A stretch of 64,000 nucleotides of DNA from Pisaster brevispinus (taxonomy: Eukaryota > Echinodermata > Asteroidea > Forcipulatida > Asteriidae): NCBI GenBank assembly GCA_023634235.1, contig JAMKCF010000003.1, positions 19,934,742 to 19,998,741 of the forward strand, given 5' to 3'. The notes beneath the pieces are model-generated. The model was given only the letters and a program-made list of their open reading frames with translations. It was not told the DNA's origin and made no database searches. The position numbers and the translations under genes are program-made. This document shows, piece after piece, positions 11,101 through 22,749 of this stretch; positions within the stretch are counted from its first letter, which is position 1; the number at the start of each line of letters is the position of its first letter.

Positions 11101-14100
11101 AACAAGTGAAATGGCAAGCTAACTGGTCTGAAGAATATAGAGATGAGAATAAAGTAAATGTGATACTGCAGAGAGATCCATTAAGAAGTGGTCTGGCTGG
11201 CTAGTTGAGTGTTGAAAAGCATCCCATATTTCATTCAAAATATGGGCTAGTGAAAAAGCTGAAGTGAAAGATCCAAAATTTCACAAGAGGCATTATCACA
11301 AAGACATTTTTCCACAAAATGTAACCGATACCAACAAACATTGGCTAGTTGACTTTATTTTGAAAAAAAGTACAGCAGCATTACACTTCAGCAAGGAAAA
11401 GCCTTTGTTGTTAGGCTGCCATGCTTGCCAAGTGATGATACAACGGCTCATTTTACAGGCCTAATGCTTTACAGAGGCAATGGAAGCAATTGCCTTCAAT
11501 CATTGCCTTGGGTGCCCCTGGAAATGTTCCAATAGAAATTTACAATGTCCGCATAGAGGTGCCCATTACATAAGAGAAAAATTCCTTGGTGCCCTTGCCC
11601 CTTCAAGAATGAAGCAGCAGGCCTGAACTATTGAGGCAAAACATCCTTTCAGTTGAAAGTATAGACAAGTTGAATTCTGTACCCAACTCGGTCGTCAGTT
11701 CATCCATTGAAATACAGCCTCAGGCCTGAATCTTCACAGAAGCAACGGAGGCAATTGCCTCCATGCCCCTGGTCATTGCCTTGTTGCCCCTTGAAATGTT
11801 CCAGTAAAAATTGTTCTTTTCCTCATTGAAGTGCCCTTTTGCCAAGGAGAATCTACCTTGCCCTTTCAGGTAGGCCTGATACTCAATCCAATCAAGAGTG
11901 ACAAGGCCTGAAGTCTCAAAATCCAGTTAGAGTATAGAAATATACCCTGGCAGGTAGTGATCTGTAGGTAGTGTGCAGGGTAAGCTAGCGTGGATTATCT
12001 TGGGTTGATTTATGCAAACCTTTTGGTTTACAGATGTGGATCAGGTCTCAGTGGAGAAACTCTGACAGAGCAGGGCCACTACTGGGTTGGACTTGACATC
12101 AGTAGCCACATGTTAGGTAACGTGCTTAACCCCAACCTCCCGGAATATTGTTTATGTATTGATGAGATCATTCGGTTTAAAAGTGATTGACTTGGAGTTT
12201 GGGAATTCTTTTGCTAATGTCTGCCACGCTTGCAATTTTGGGAGTCAATGGTAAGCGTTTAGACACTGTGTCGCCTAAAATACACAATGCACGTACTACA
12301 ATGTATTAACAAACACACGGGAACATCGACTCCCAAAATGGCGCTTATAAGATTAGTGTGGGATTGTAACTTAGCATGGTGGGAATACAATCAAGTGAGT
12401 TTTGCAAAGAAACCATGTACCTAAGCTCTCTTTATGTTTCTGTAAACCACCCGTTCTTCTGAGAACCACCACAAGTCACAACTCATAAAGAGAGTTTATG
12501 TACAAGGTGCCTCCGCAAACCTCACTCGATAGGATTAGTGTGATGATGACATCATGTGAATTGGGTCAACACCACTGATCACGCTTAGTATGGCCAAGAC
12601 ATAATAAGTAGGTGTAGAGTTCTCTCGTATGAGGGATCAAAATACTTTATGCGAAGTACGGGAAAGGGTTTCATCATATGAGCCAAAAATAACGTGCAAG
12701 TCTAGCGCATATTCTGACATTTTGGGGACCACTTTGGTCCCATGAGATTGCTTTAAGGCGTGAAGGAAATAAGCTCGTGCAATTTTTAACAGGTCACAAT
12801 GTTTGAATATGCGCAAGACTTTCACAGTCTAATATTACACAATGAGACAGATGATCAGGGTTTGCCCTTAACTTTTTGAGCGTCTAGCCAACAGGACCAG
12901 TCAGCTTGTCATGTCATTAGTCCGCCAGTTTTTCACTGGTCGATTTTTTCAGGTTTTCTTTCAACATTGTCAATAGTCGTGGGACTTGTAATTTGAGCAG
13001 TTTTCAAGTAGGATGGGACTTCAGCAATAAACTAGCCAGCAGGACTAGTTGGACAGAATTCTGACTGGTCCTCAGGTGTTTTAACTGACAATTGGCCAGC
13101 GGACCACTGTTAAGGGAGAACGCTGATGATTATAATTGTTATCTCCTACATAAACTCATGCACATGCTTTCACATGCATGTGGCTTGTGTGTAAAGCCGG
13201 CAATCAGTTCAATTACAATTATTTAAACTGATATTTCTGTATCACTGCATAGGCATGAAACAACCATATCGTGTTGGACTGTTGTCAGAGCACAGGAAGC
13301 CAAAGGGTTGATTAGACTCAACTATTTTAGGTGTGATGCTCAACCTGTACCACAAGTTGTCAAAGGTCTTTTCCTTGGTTTGGCCAAGCTTTGAATGATT
13401 GTCACTACCAGATTACTGCACAGCCATTCTTTTCATGGGGCTGAACAACTTTGTTAGCACCAACATTTGTTGGGTGTTGTATTTACACAACCCGACCATT
13501 TCTGCACTCAACTGACTCAGAGGTTACTTTTCTCCTAAAGAAAACATGAACATAAAAGTAATATCGAAATTTGTCTTTTTCAATCCGTTTTTTCCCCGTT
13601 CTATCCAGATATAGCAATAGAGAGGGGGGTAGAAGGTGATGTGTTTGTAAGTGACATGGGAGAAGGAATGTTCTTCAGACCAGGCACATTTGATGGAGTC
13701 ATCAGGTAAGAGACTTGCTTTAAAATAACTCCAAATCTAATGTGTTTGCAGTGAACAGCAAGATTTTTTTCTCATAAAATTCTGAAAGTTTGTCAAAATT
13801 GACAAATATGAAGAGTGTTTAAAATCGAGAAACAGGGCAGGTTAAGTGAATCCAGTCATGTTTTTAACATGATTCTGTCCTCAGAAAATCAGTAAGATTG
13901 TTATTCAATGGCGTGAAAAAAGTCTGTAATAACCTCTACCATAAGTCCGCCCTTGTACTCAGTGAAACTTGTCCTGTTTTGAAAGGGTCAAACGCCATAC
14001 CTGTGAATCTTTCATTGTGTGAAGAAAGCCAAGCTCACCACAAGCCATTTTTACCCCTGAAAAATGATCATGAACCTGGACAGCTAAAGCCTAAACATGC

Positions 14101-17100
14101 TAAACTGTCGAGCTAGGATAAATTTGGATAGCTGTAAAGCTAAGTGGATAACATTGGTTATTGTCAAAGACCAGTACTTTGTGTGACCCAACATATACAG
14201 GGCTCGAAATTAACACTGCACCACAGGCCCGAGGCCAGTGATTTTAGAATCGGGCCAGTAAACTCATAAACTAGACAAGCCCAGTGGTCTTGTGTTTTTC
14301 TTTTGAGTTATAATAGGCTAACTCATTGTGTAATATTTTTGTGAAAAAATGTTGACTATGAGTCTGATAAATAGCTTTCAATTCTCTTCAGTATGGAAGT
14401 ACTACACATAAAGTCATAAGACAAATGAGATAGATTTTCTCGTACATCTTAGTGCTTGTTCAATTCAATTTGATTCTGGTTTTGTAAAATAAATTCTGGT
14501 CCAGTAAAAATGTTGAGCTACAAGCCCTTCGGTCTTGTGAATACATGTATGTGGCATGGTCATTGTTCAATTCTTTCAGGTGTTTTTTGTAGAGCTGTTG
14601 ATTTAAAAAAAAAAGTTTGTATTGCATGTCAGCCTTCCTTGTTTTGGACAAGGTATCTCTAAAAAATATTATGTATTTGCTTTTATTTCCTCTTTCGTTT
14701 GAAAATAAGGTAATTGTTCAAAACACTATTGAACATGTTGAATACACAGGATCAATTTATTGCTATCTACATGATCTATGTGAGGACTTTCCTTTGTCCC
14801 TCTAACTTAACACTCTCCATAGACTAAGCGCACGAAAAAATGTGAGGACACAAAAATACAAAGGATTCCAATGTGAGGACAGCATTATCCCTTTTGTATT
14901 CCTTTGTTCTACGGTCCCCACTCTTATGGTATTACCATTACATGTATATCCCCCAAATTCGGGCCCTGATACACATAAAGTAACAAACCTGTTAAAGTTT
15001 AAGCTCACTCAGCTATTGAAATCACAAGGAAAAAAAAGTGAGGAGAAAAACTTAAATGTTTTCACAGTTTTCAAACATCGGTAATTGAGCTCCCAAGATC
15101 AGAACTAATTATTGTACTAATTTCTCAAAAACTATAGCGTTTCAAGCAGAAATAGTTCAAGGGGAGTTTTTCAACATGACTATCTTAATACCATGCAAGT
15201 TATCTGTAAGGCTGTGCACATGTGTTTTTTCAACCTTACCAATGTTATTGTAGTTGTTTTCCACCTTACACCCATTTGTATTGAGAACTAAGTATACTAC
15301 GTACTTTCCCGAGTTCTGTGAAAAAGTCCATAGGCATATCACTTGGACTCGGGTGGGTTTCGAAACCCTTCACCTCTGCTATGCTAGAGCAAATGTCTTA
15401 CCACTAAACCACCATGGTAGCCCGGTAGCTAGAGGCAGATCGAATCCTATATTTTAGCAATGGGCACCGCAACAATTTAATAGACGTTAATTTTGCATCA
15501 GGAAAGTACCAATTTACAGTGCTTAACGGTAATACAAATCGATGTAAGGGCAAAAACCAAATAATATTTTTTATCCCTGATGCAAGTTTAACATCTTACC
15601 AATGTTATGGACATCCTTTAAAACAGCTCTTGAAAATCACCTTTGTAAAGAATGGACTTGTAAGTAGTAGACTTGTCATTCCTTTCAGCATTTCAGCCCT
15701 GCAGTGGTTGTGTAATGCAGACAAGAAAACACATCACCCACCCAAGAGGTTATACAAGTTCTTCTGTACGCTGTACAGTGCGTTGGTAAGATAGTCTGCC
15801 TTTGGCGTTAATACGTGTGTCTGGTTACAAGGCCTCTTAACCAGATGGGGAGGGGGCTGAATGTCCAATTTAAAACTTTCTTGCATAACTACGGCCTCTT
15901 CTCAGATGATGTAAATGTTTTATGCCATTCTAGAGTATTTACGTGCTCGTCACACACATATAACTGCGAAAGCATGCTACGAAACGCAACTCTGGATGGC
16001 ACTACAGATACATTCCTACATGTACATACATTGTAGTATTCAAGTGTAGCAGATCTCCGGTGTTGCTATAGAACTGTGACATCATTGAGAAAGGTACTTT
16101 TTGTACTGTGTGAGAGGAAATACATTTGCAGTGTTCTAGAGAGATAGACTGCTTACCAGATTTCACTAGCCACCATTATATATAAGGCCTGAAGTTTAAA
16201 AATAGCATGCCGGTGATATACATTATCATGCTATCATGTCGCACTCATGATTGTTTATTTTTTATGCTCATTGGTTGACCATTTTTGGCCAGATGGCACT
16301 GGCAATCTGCATATTTATTAGAGTTCATGGTTTATCACATGATAGCATAATATATCACTGGCACGATTATTATTTGCATAGTTGACACCGCAGGCCCCAC
16401 TTATGTACCAGAAAACCCAAGAGGCACAATCTGAAAAGGCATTTTCTCATGTCATAATCTCTGCTACACTCAATAACTACTCAATATTATTGTTTATTTT
16501 CACAGAGGCGAGGCGGTCGAGCAGTGTTTCAATTTTACCCGGAGAACTCCCAGCAGTTGGAACTGATCACATCACAGGCAATGAAGGCTGGATTCACAGG
16601 GGGAGTGGTGGTTGACTACCCTAACAGCACAAGAGCAAAGAAGTAAGAAAATCTGCACATTCATTATATATTTCTGGTAATGAAACCATGGATGCCGCAT
16701 AAGTGAACTTAATCACTGTAGCTCGGAAGCCTGAGGAAACCTGTAAACTCTTATACAATGAGTGTTATGGGTTCTCTTACATGCACTACCAATCCTAGTA
16801 CACGGGACCTAGGGCTTAATGTCCCATCCGAAGGATAAAGCAATTGTGGTAAAATATCTTGCTCAAGGCCACAAGGGCCACAAGTCCCACAATCGGGACT
16901 CAAACCCACACTCTGCTGATCAGAAACACCAGAGCTTGACTCTGGTGCTCTTAACCGCTCAGCCACGACACACCAGTAATCATTTACACATATTCAAGAC
17001 AAGTTTGATTGTAAAATTCATGATAAAAAACACCTCATTTGGAACTTTCCATCATCACTGATCTTCTATTAAATTTTCATTTTAAGGAGAGTGTTGGAAA

Positions 17101-18879
17101 CTAGGTCAGTACTCTTAAGATTGTGTTTTGGCTGAGGTGTTTAAGCCAGTCACTTCGTGCATGGCATTGGACTGTTTCACAATTCCTATTTATGGATTCC
17201 TAATCGGTCAAAGAAGGTCACCATTATGTTAACTTTATAAATGCTGTTGCAAACATGGTAGTTTGTATGCAAGAAGTTAAGGTATTTGTTGTAAGAACAG
17301 TTTCTAGCGCGTATGTCTTAAATAAAGTACAATAAGTTGTCCAGTTATAAGCGTGTGGTGAATATATTCTTACATTAGTGCCATTTGGTAGCAATGCTGT
17401 GACGTCACAGCCCTAGCCTTGTGGTTTTTTCATTGATCTATATTTTCTTGTTTGTCAGGATGTTCCTCTGTCTTTTTGCCGGGATGTCCAATCCACAGAT
17501 TCCCAAGGTAAGACTCCATAGAAGATGCTGTTTAACTCTCATCTCTTTTGCTGTTTTTTTTTCCTTTCATTCCACGTCCATCTATGTCCATTGTTTGTTA
17601 CAAGCAGATTATGTGAGGTTGACGAAGTTCAGCAGGAAAAAGTGTAATGCCTCCAAGGCAAGGCATGTACTACTATTAAGGGCGTGTTTTGAATGTGAAC
17701 TGTAATTACATTAGACGAAGGGATGTCACTCTTCTGTTTAAGGGTAGCCTCCTTTCTATCTGCAAGTTTGAAGTTAGATGACTCAGTTGAGATATAACAA
17801 CAACATATCGTTGGCGTGTTTGACTCGTCAATTTCACTCTTGAATCACATGTGGTTTATAAACCGCCAGCAAGTGATATCCCATTGCATGCAAGTTAGGA
17901 GCCTTCAGCATATAGAACCATTGATGATCAGCCAAAATGAGGGATTAAAGATAGCATTCATTTATTTCCCACAAGGGTCTTGGTACAGGAGGAGCCGATA
18001 GCCGAGTCCCCACCGAGGTAAGCTACACCGACAGCAGACAGAGATTCCGACAGCTGAAAGGAAAACCACTCAAGAAGAGCAGGGAATGGATCAAAGAAAA
18101 GAAAGAGAGGCGGAGACGGCAAGGAAAAGGGTGAGCATCTCCAGGTTCCATTTTCTGTCAACATTTCCTGCCCCTCCTCTTCTGTACTCCTCTTGTTCCC
18201 TCGTCCAGCTCTGTTTTCCTCAAAAATAGCTGACAAGACACAAGGAGAAGAGAAGAGTGAGGGAGAAAGGGAGGGAAAATGCTGCTCTCCTCAACCTACC
18301 CATTCCAACTCATCTTTCTTTCCCTTTACCGACAACAATCTCTTTCTCACCTCTTCCCTCCTGGGCCCAGTTTCATTGAGCTGCTTAAACACAAAAAGTA
18401 ACTGTGCAGAAAAAAATTTCACTCACCAGAGTGGGGCTAAAATACCATCCCACATGTACATCTGTGACTGGTAGCGTGCTCATTTTTTGGTTAGCATAAA
18501 ATTGCTAAGCACTATTTGCTGCTTACACAGCTATAAGAAGCTCAAAAAGTAACTGAGTACAAAACAATTTCGTTTAACAGAGTATGATTACCAGCCAAAG
18601 TGCCATGTCACATGTACCATTAGACTAGATTCCCGCTTATTTTTGCTGAGCAGAAATTTGTTAAGCAAGATTTTCTGCTTAAGAAGTTCTTTGAAATGTG
18701 GCCCTGGGCATATTGCTGTTCTTGAAATCAAGCAAGCCTATAAATATTGTATGCTGCAACCAGAAATACACTGCCACCGGCACATTGCAAAACATTAAAC
18801 AATTTCTTTTTTGTTTCTTTTCAGGGAAGTGAGACCAGACTCCAAATACACCGGTAGAAGAAGACAAGGAAAATTCTGA
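8135..18879 (+). CDS. BUD23: 18S rRNA (guanine-N7)-methyltransferase BUD23, ten coding exons
   Basis: The coding exons join in frame with GT-AG introns: 8135-8179, 9518-9555, 10773-10868, 12034-12116, 13609-13705, 15689-15785, 16506-16642, 17459-17507, 17976-18130 and 18825-18879. The product is 283 aa (human 281). Residues 1-15 read [15 protein letters not shown], close to the vertebrate start. The S-adenosylmethionine motif DVGCGSGLSG begins at residue 58, and YWVGLDIS (acidic residue binding the ribose), the [10 protein letters not shown] stretch and the VVDYPNS block follow. The C-terminal 50 residues are very basic ([16 protein letters not shown]) as in BUD23/WBSCR22. The enzyme acts with TRMT112 to make the m7G of 18S rRNA and supports 40S maturation in the nucleus. 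The chosen ATG matches the family. An in-frame ATG at 7907 would add 76 residues. Introns 1-6 carry SINE and MITE insertions. Confidence 0.96.
8397..8780 (+). repeat. tRNA-derived SINE, diverged copy (BUD23 intron 1)
   Basis: It begins with GTCGTGGCCGAACAGT, an A-box-like tRNA start, then CTGGTCAGCAGAGT and a degraded B box (TGTTCCAGTC). The body CTTCGGATGGGACGTAAAGC is shared with the better copy at 40731-41150. An internal insertion and substitutions show that it is old. Copies on the other strand are at 10424-10735 and 16745-16975. Confidence 0.75.
10169..10423 (+). repeat. MITE-like AGGGCTCGAAAT family copy, truncated
   Basis: The start reads AGGGCTCAAAATTTACACTG, followed by GACCACAGGCCCGA-AGCCAGTGAT and a TTTTTCAATTGAATAATAAT middle. 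The right end is missing and a SINE abuts it at about 10424. Fuller copies lie at 14199-14527, 42867-43192 and 43817-44148, and other fragments at 28138-28611, 44570-44704 and 54244-54565. Confidence 0.65.
10424..10735 (-). repeat. tRNA-derived SINE (BUD23 intron 2)
   Basis: Read on the minus strand it starts GGTGTGTCGTGG, passes CACTGGACTCAAGCTCTGGT and the B box GGGTTCGAGTTCC, and contains the AAGGTGCTGTGG body. It ends in an AAATAAATT-type tail beside a truncated MITE. It aligns over its length with the copy at 40731-41150. Confidence 0.8.
10951..11262 (+). repeat. CCCTTAAC-ended MITE-like element, partly duplicated
   Basis: It begins TTCCCTTAACAGTGGTCC, and the GTCTGGCTGGCTAGT plus GTTGAAAAGCATC block occurs twice (around 11030 and 11195), as if the element were tandemly duplicated inside BUD23 intron 3. 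The right terminus is not intact. Confidence 0.55.
11458..11875. repeat. two diverged copies of the AGGCCTGGAATT-type short repeat
   Basis: Both halves (about 11458-11635 and 11700-11875) read GGCCT..., GAGGCAATTGCCT, TGCCCCTGG-AAATGTTCCA, GTGCCC... and end GGCCTGA. Similar blocks occur at 19228-19359, 25688-25795, 26535-26645, 34236-34405, 44218-44300 and 56921-57081. They are non-coding and lie in BUD23 intron 3. Confidence 0.5.
12858..13124 (-). repeat. CCCTTAAC-ended MITE-like element, reverse orientation
   Basis: The left edge reads GGGTTTGCCCTTAACTTTTT and the right edge GGACCACTGTTAAGGGAGAA, which is the inverse of the copy at 4741-4962. The interior has the same GACCAGTCAG and GGCCAGC blocks in reverse complement. 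It lies in BUD23 intron 4. Confidence 0.65.
14199..14527 (+). repeat. MITE-like AGGGCTCGAAAT family, near-complete copy
   Basis: The left end AGGGCTCGAAATTAACAC and the right end TGTTGAGCTACAAGCCCT are inverted relative to each other (AGGGCT... termini). The middle has GGCCAGTGATTTTAG, CTTGTGTTTTTC and an AAATGAGATAGATTTTCT stretch shared with the copy at 10169. It lies in BUD23 intron 5. Confidence 0.7.
15345..15430 (-). repeat. tRNA-like SINE relic of a second family
   Basis: On the minus strand the segment reads CATGGTGGTTTAGTGGTAAG (an A-box-like region) and about 45 bases later a B-box-like GGGTTTCGAAACCC. It lacks a clean acceptor stem, so it is not a working tRNA gene. It is best read as the head of a tRNA-derived retroposon in BUD23 intron 5. 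Confidence 0.45.
16745..16975 (-). repeat. tRNA-derived SINE (BUD23 intron 7)
   Basis: On the minus strand it starts GGTGTGTCGTGGCTGAGCGG, contains the B box GGGTTTGAGTCC and then the GGATGGGACATTAAGCCC body. It is the same family as the copies at 8397, 10424 and 40731 but is truncated after the body. Confidence 0.8.
18362..18706. repeat. GGGCCCAGTTTCAT MITE-like element, double copy
   Basis: The left end is GGGCCCAGTTTCATTGAGCT and the right end AGTTCTTTGAAATGTGGCCC. The internal CACATGTAC core occurs twice (about 18450 and 18609), so this is a tandem or nested pair. It lies in the last BUD23 intron, with its right end about 120 bp before the final exon. Confidence 0.65.
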
Positions 18880-20127
18880 GCAACACTTTGTACGATTACA
18901 AGAATTCTGATCTAAAGGAGAAAATACTTCTGAGCCCAATTTCTCGGAACTGCTTAACACATAATTTGTGCTTTATGGCGCCCTGTATAGCATGTGCATT
19001 TATGGGCTTGTAATCGCAGAAATTCTGCAATAAGCAGAGCCATGAAGGTGGGCCCTAATCGCAACACGAACTGTGAATATATGTCCAATTTGAAGCTTTG
19101 CACGGTTTACAAAACAGAATAGGATGATGGGTAGCAACCATGTGAATGTGATTCAAATCTCTCTTCTGAGAGTGTTGGTTCTTAGAAGAGCCAGGCTAGA
19201 CACTTTATGTAGAATTTTAAGTGAATCAGGCCTGGATGTACAAAGTGGCCATGGCTTCTATTGCCATGGTCTTGGCCTAGGAGCCCCTTTGAAAGTTTCC
19301 ATAGACTTTGAAGGACTTCCAATGAAAATGGCCTTGCCCTTTAAAAGATGAAACTCCAGGCTTGATGCATGTATGGATTTGTTTTTTGAGCAACTGTTTT
19401 AAATAATGCAGAAATATTGTGAACTTTTGCAAGGTTGGAGAACAGCTATCGATGGTAGTTGCAGTCTGAGTTACACAACAGCAATGACTTTCAAGCTTCC
19501 CTGAACTTTGCTTTTCCCCTTTTAGAATCACACACCAAATAATGTGAACAGCCTCGCGTTTCAACCCTAGCAGAGTCTTCTATGGTCCAAAAATGAGGCC
19601 ATTTAAAAATCTTGTGCATCAGCATTTATACCATTGGTCATTTTGGTTGGTGAGCAGTTTGCAACAGCTAATTCTATTTACCTCAAGAGTTTTGATTAAT
19701 TTCTAAGATCAGTTATTAAAGATCATTGCCCAATGTTGACTGGATAAGTTTACTTCGATTCTTTCTGTTTGCTTGATTTTTGTTGTTGTTTTTTTGTTGT
19801 TAAACTTTATCTGTGGCATTAACCGGACGCAATGTTTTTTTAAAGTGATTATAAATTTGTTCACAGTTAAATTCCTCATTAAGTAAGGGGGATGTGTTTT
19901 TCCCTAAACCTTGATTGTCCTCATGAATGAACAAGTTTCCGTTGCCAGGATGAAATTAAATGCAGATGATACACTTCAGTGGTGTCACTGGACAAAATGC
20001 AAGTTTAATGGTAAAATTACTGGCAGTTAAATCCCTCAAACAATGTTTTTTTCTGGCAGTCTGTTGAACTCTTAGTGTGTCCAGCTTCCGAAACTAGGGT
20101 AAAATTTTAGGGAGGGGGATCAAGGGG

Positions 20128-20449
20128 CAGTGGCGTATCCAAGGTGGGGGGGGGCCCGGGGGGCACTTCCCTTTCCCCCCCCCCCTCCGCAAAAAAAAAA
20201 AACCATAGTGCTCACAAAAAGGAAAAGGGAAAATGCATGTTTGCATATAGTCTAATGTAGTGAACGATCGAGATCAGGATCGCTACCATGTCCACAAAAT
20301 GCCAAAAACATAAGATGATGGTGGCCCCTCTTTAGCGTCTCCCTTCCAAGATAAAAGCATGACCCCAACACTGACAAGCCCATTCCCCCTGGGCCCCCAC
20401 TTAAAAGTTGTGCCCCCCCCCCACCAAAAAAATCCTGGCTAGGCCGCTG
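20128..20449. mobile_element. hAT-type MITE with 8-bp target-site duplication
   Basis: The element begins CAGTGGCGTATCCAAGG and ends CCTGGCTAGGCCGCTG. These are imperfect inverted termini of the CAG...CTG type found in hAT transposons. It is flanked on both sides by TCAAGGGG (20120-20127 and 20450-20457), an exact 8-bp direct repeat as expected for hAT insertion. It is 322 bp with long G, C and A runs inside and no coding frame. It depends on a transposase encoded elsewhere. Confidence 0.88.
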
Positions 20450-21559
20450 TCAAGGGGGTGCGCCATTTTTTCTACAGAGGGGGCACTTCTGGCAAATTAA
20501 AAAGCGAGCTTCCATTTGCGTTTTCTCTTACACGAGCCCCTTTCTTCAGCGCTGTTATGCCATTTACTGTTTTGTGTATTGAGATATCTGACTTGAGTAT
20601 AAAAACAAATTCATTGCAAACTAGTTTTAAAAACATTGAAATGATCACATTAGAAGGTTATAAGATGTAACATTTTCCTCTGGTGAATATTAATCTCATA
20701 AGTCCAGATACGTCCCCCGCCCCCAGATTCTCCACTGAATGTGTCTAACATTAATTACCTTTGCTCCAGTTTGAACCAGGACCCTATAGTGTATTTTTTA
20801 GTTCTCAAAATAATTGTTGTGTAGGCTTAAAAATAACTCCGTTCTCCTATTCTACAGTAAAACTGTCCGTAACTTTAATTTCACATTAATCTTTACCAAA
20901 CATTGCACAGGGGGCCGGGTAGGGGTCCATAATTGCTGTCAGGAAAAAAAAGAGAGACAGGATATGATTGGTCAGACAGCCCCTAGCTGCCCTTTAAAGG
21001 GTGTGCACAACATTGTTACTGTTAGGATGGACAAAAGAAATGTTCACAAAGATGTACATGTAAATTACATGTGGTTTTAACATGGTCATGGCGGAAACTT
21101 CATGGGACACTATAAATAATATTTTGCTCGATGAAATTATTTTGAAGAGAATAAAAAGAGTAAAATCGTTAGTTTTTTTTATTTTGTTGCGAGTCCAAAA
21201 TACAGTCTGTGAATAAGGTGAAAAAATTGATGGGTTTTAAACCTATTTTTCAGGAGTCTGATGACTGAGTCAAACTTTCACACAAAGTGCGGAGACGGGT
21301 CTTTTGACAAGCAGTGTTGGTCCATATTTGGACTTGGTCACCATGTGGAAATGGTTGGGGCTTGAATCCTGTCTACGGCTGAATTTATTGCAATATTATT
21401 GGGTAATGTTAAAAGGAAAGGAAAATTGTCATGAGTCTATAAATAATTTCAATTGAATCTCTAAAAAGGTTGATTTCTATAACAATAAAAAATAAGCCTG
21501 TACACATAACGTAAGCTTGCATGACTTGCGCCTCTGAAATAATTTTATGGAAATATTAA

Positions 21560-21800
21560 GCAGTGCGCCCTCTCTTGAATACAAGAGATTCGCTGTCGCG
21601 CGACCCGCACCAAGAGTGACGTCAGATGTTCGGGCTACCCAGACGCTTACTTACGGGGAAAATGTACGCTAACTGACACACCAACCGCGAGTGATGGTGA
21701 CCAGACTACCATTTTCTTTCTTTCTTGCAATCCACGAACCGCGGGAAAGACACCACCTCACTACTTGAATTTTTTTACAGGATTGCCACATTTGGGAAGG
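21560..21800 (+). promoter_or_regulatory. candidate RAN promoter / first non-coding exon region
   Basis: This short patch is richer in CpG than its surroundings. It contains a consensus cyclic-AMP response element TGACGTCA at 21617-21624 and a GCGCCCTCTCTTG motif at 21565-21577 that is also present upstream of DNAJC30. The first RAN coding exon begins with an acceptor at 24090/24091 and a 14-base leader, so an upstream non-coding exon is required. This patch, or the donor-like GGGAAG-GTTTGT near 21800, could supply it. Transcript data are not visible, so the call is inference. Confidence 0.35.
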
Positions 21801-22716
21801 TTTGTGAACTCATTGGTTGTCAATGTATAAAAATGTTCGTTCTTTTTCACCAAGTGTAACAAGTTGTTTATTTTGGGATTTCCGCCTGCCCTTGGTTTAT
21901 TCTCGGGGTCATAGCTAACCGGTTTGAACTGGTTTGGCACATTTTCAATGATTCATTGCGCCATGGCCGGCTATGTCACATTGAGCTAGTTAAACGTGAG
22001 TTCATACGATCATGCGCTAAAGAACGGTCATCAAGTCTTTACTATCTGCGAAATCCTCAGGCATCCGTCAATTGTAAGGCTTAAAATTGTTAATTGTTGT
22101 CACAAATATTAACTCACTATACATGGTTACAATTAGTTTGGCTTGTAATTACGTTGATGGGTTGTTTTTCCTTTGTTGTGTTGTCATGATTGACAGTGTT
22201 TGAGCGATCGTGGTTTATGATCATTTCAAATACAGCCCATGCAGTTACTCAATACTGCCACGACAGATGAGAGTTGTTTTTTATATGGTTATGTAGCAAC
22301 TATTTAACTGTTGTTCATCGAGAACAAAGAAACATGGGAACAAGGAACATGTAATTAATCACCCCTTGAACTTTGTTCTTGATTGGACAGCACAATTTTC
22401 ACCGGTAAATGACACTTTCAAAGAAGAAAATGTGAACTTGTTCACAGGGCTTGAGAGTTGAGTTTAGTTTAAGATAACCTCCACTTGACCTCGGGTCTAA
22501 GTTGTAAGTTATAGCTCAGAACAAATTTTTATTGAATCACCAGAGATAGATTTTCTAAACATATTTCCTTTATACTCACTGAACTTTTATTTAGGAGGTT
22601 TGTAATTGAAAAAGTTTTTAATTTTTTTTATTACAGCAAACACATTGACAAAAAACACTGAAATTTGAAAAGCTTATAATATAAGCGTTTTAAATTTCTT
22701 TGGTTTTTTTTATTTC

Positions 22717-22749
22717 AGAAATATAGAATATAATATATTCTATATTTCT
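22717..22749. repeat. perfect AT-rich palindrome
   Basis: The arms AGAAATATAGAATATA and TATATTCTATATTTCT are perfect reverse complements separated by one base. It could extrude as a cruciform. No function is known to me. Confidence 0.7.

Noticed and set aside
12537..12585. Box C/D snoRNA-like arrangement (TGATGA, CTGA, 7-bp terminal stem) in BUD23 intron 4
   Set aside because: The total length of about 49 nt is too short for a metazoan C/D snoRNA and no internal C'/D' boxes are visible; likely fortuitous.
15345..16975. tRNA-like A and B boxes suggesting tRNA genes
   Set aside because: No complete cloverleaf or acceptor stem; the sequences continue into SINE bodies and recur as dispersed repeats.
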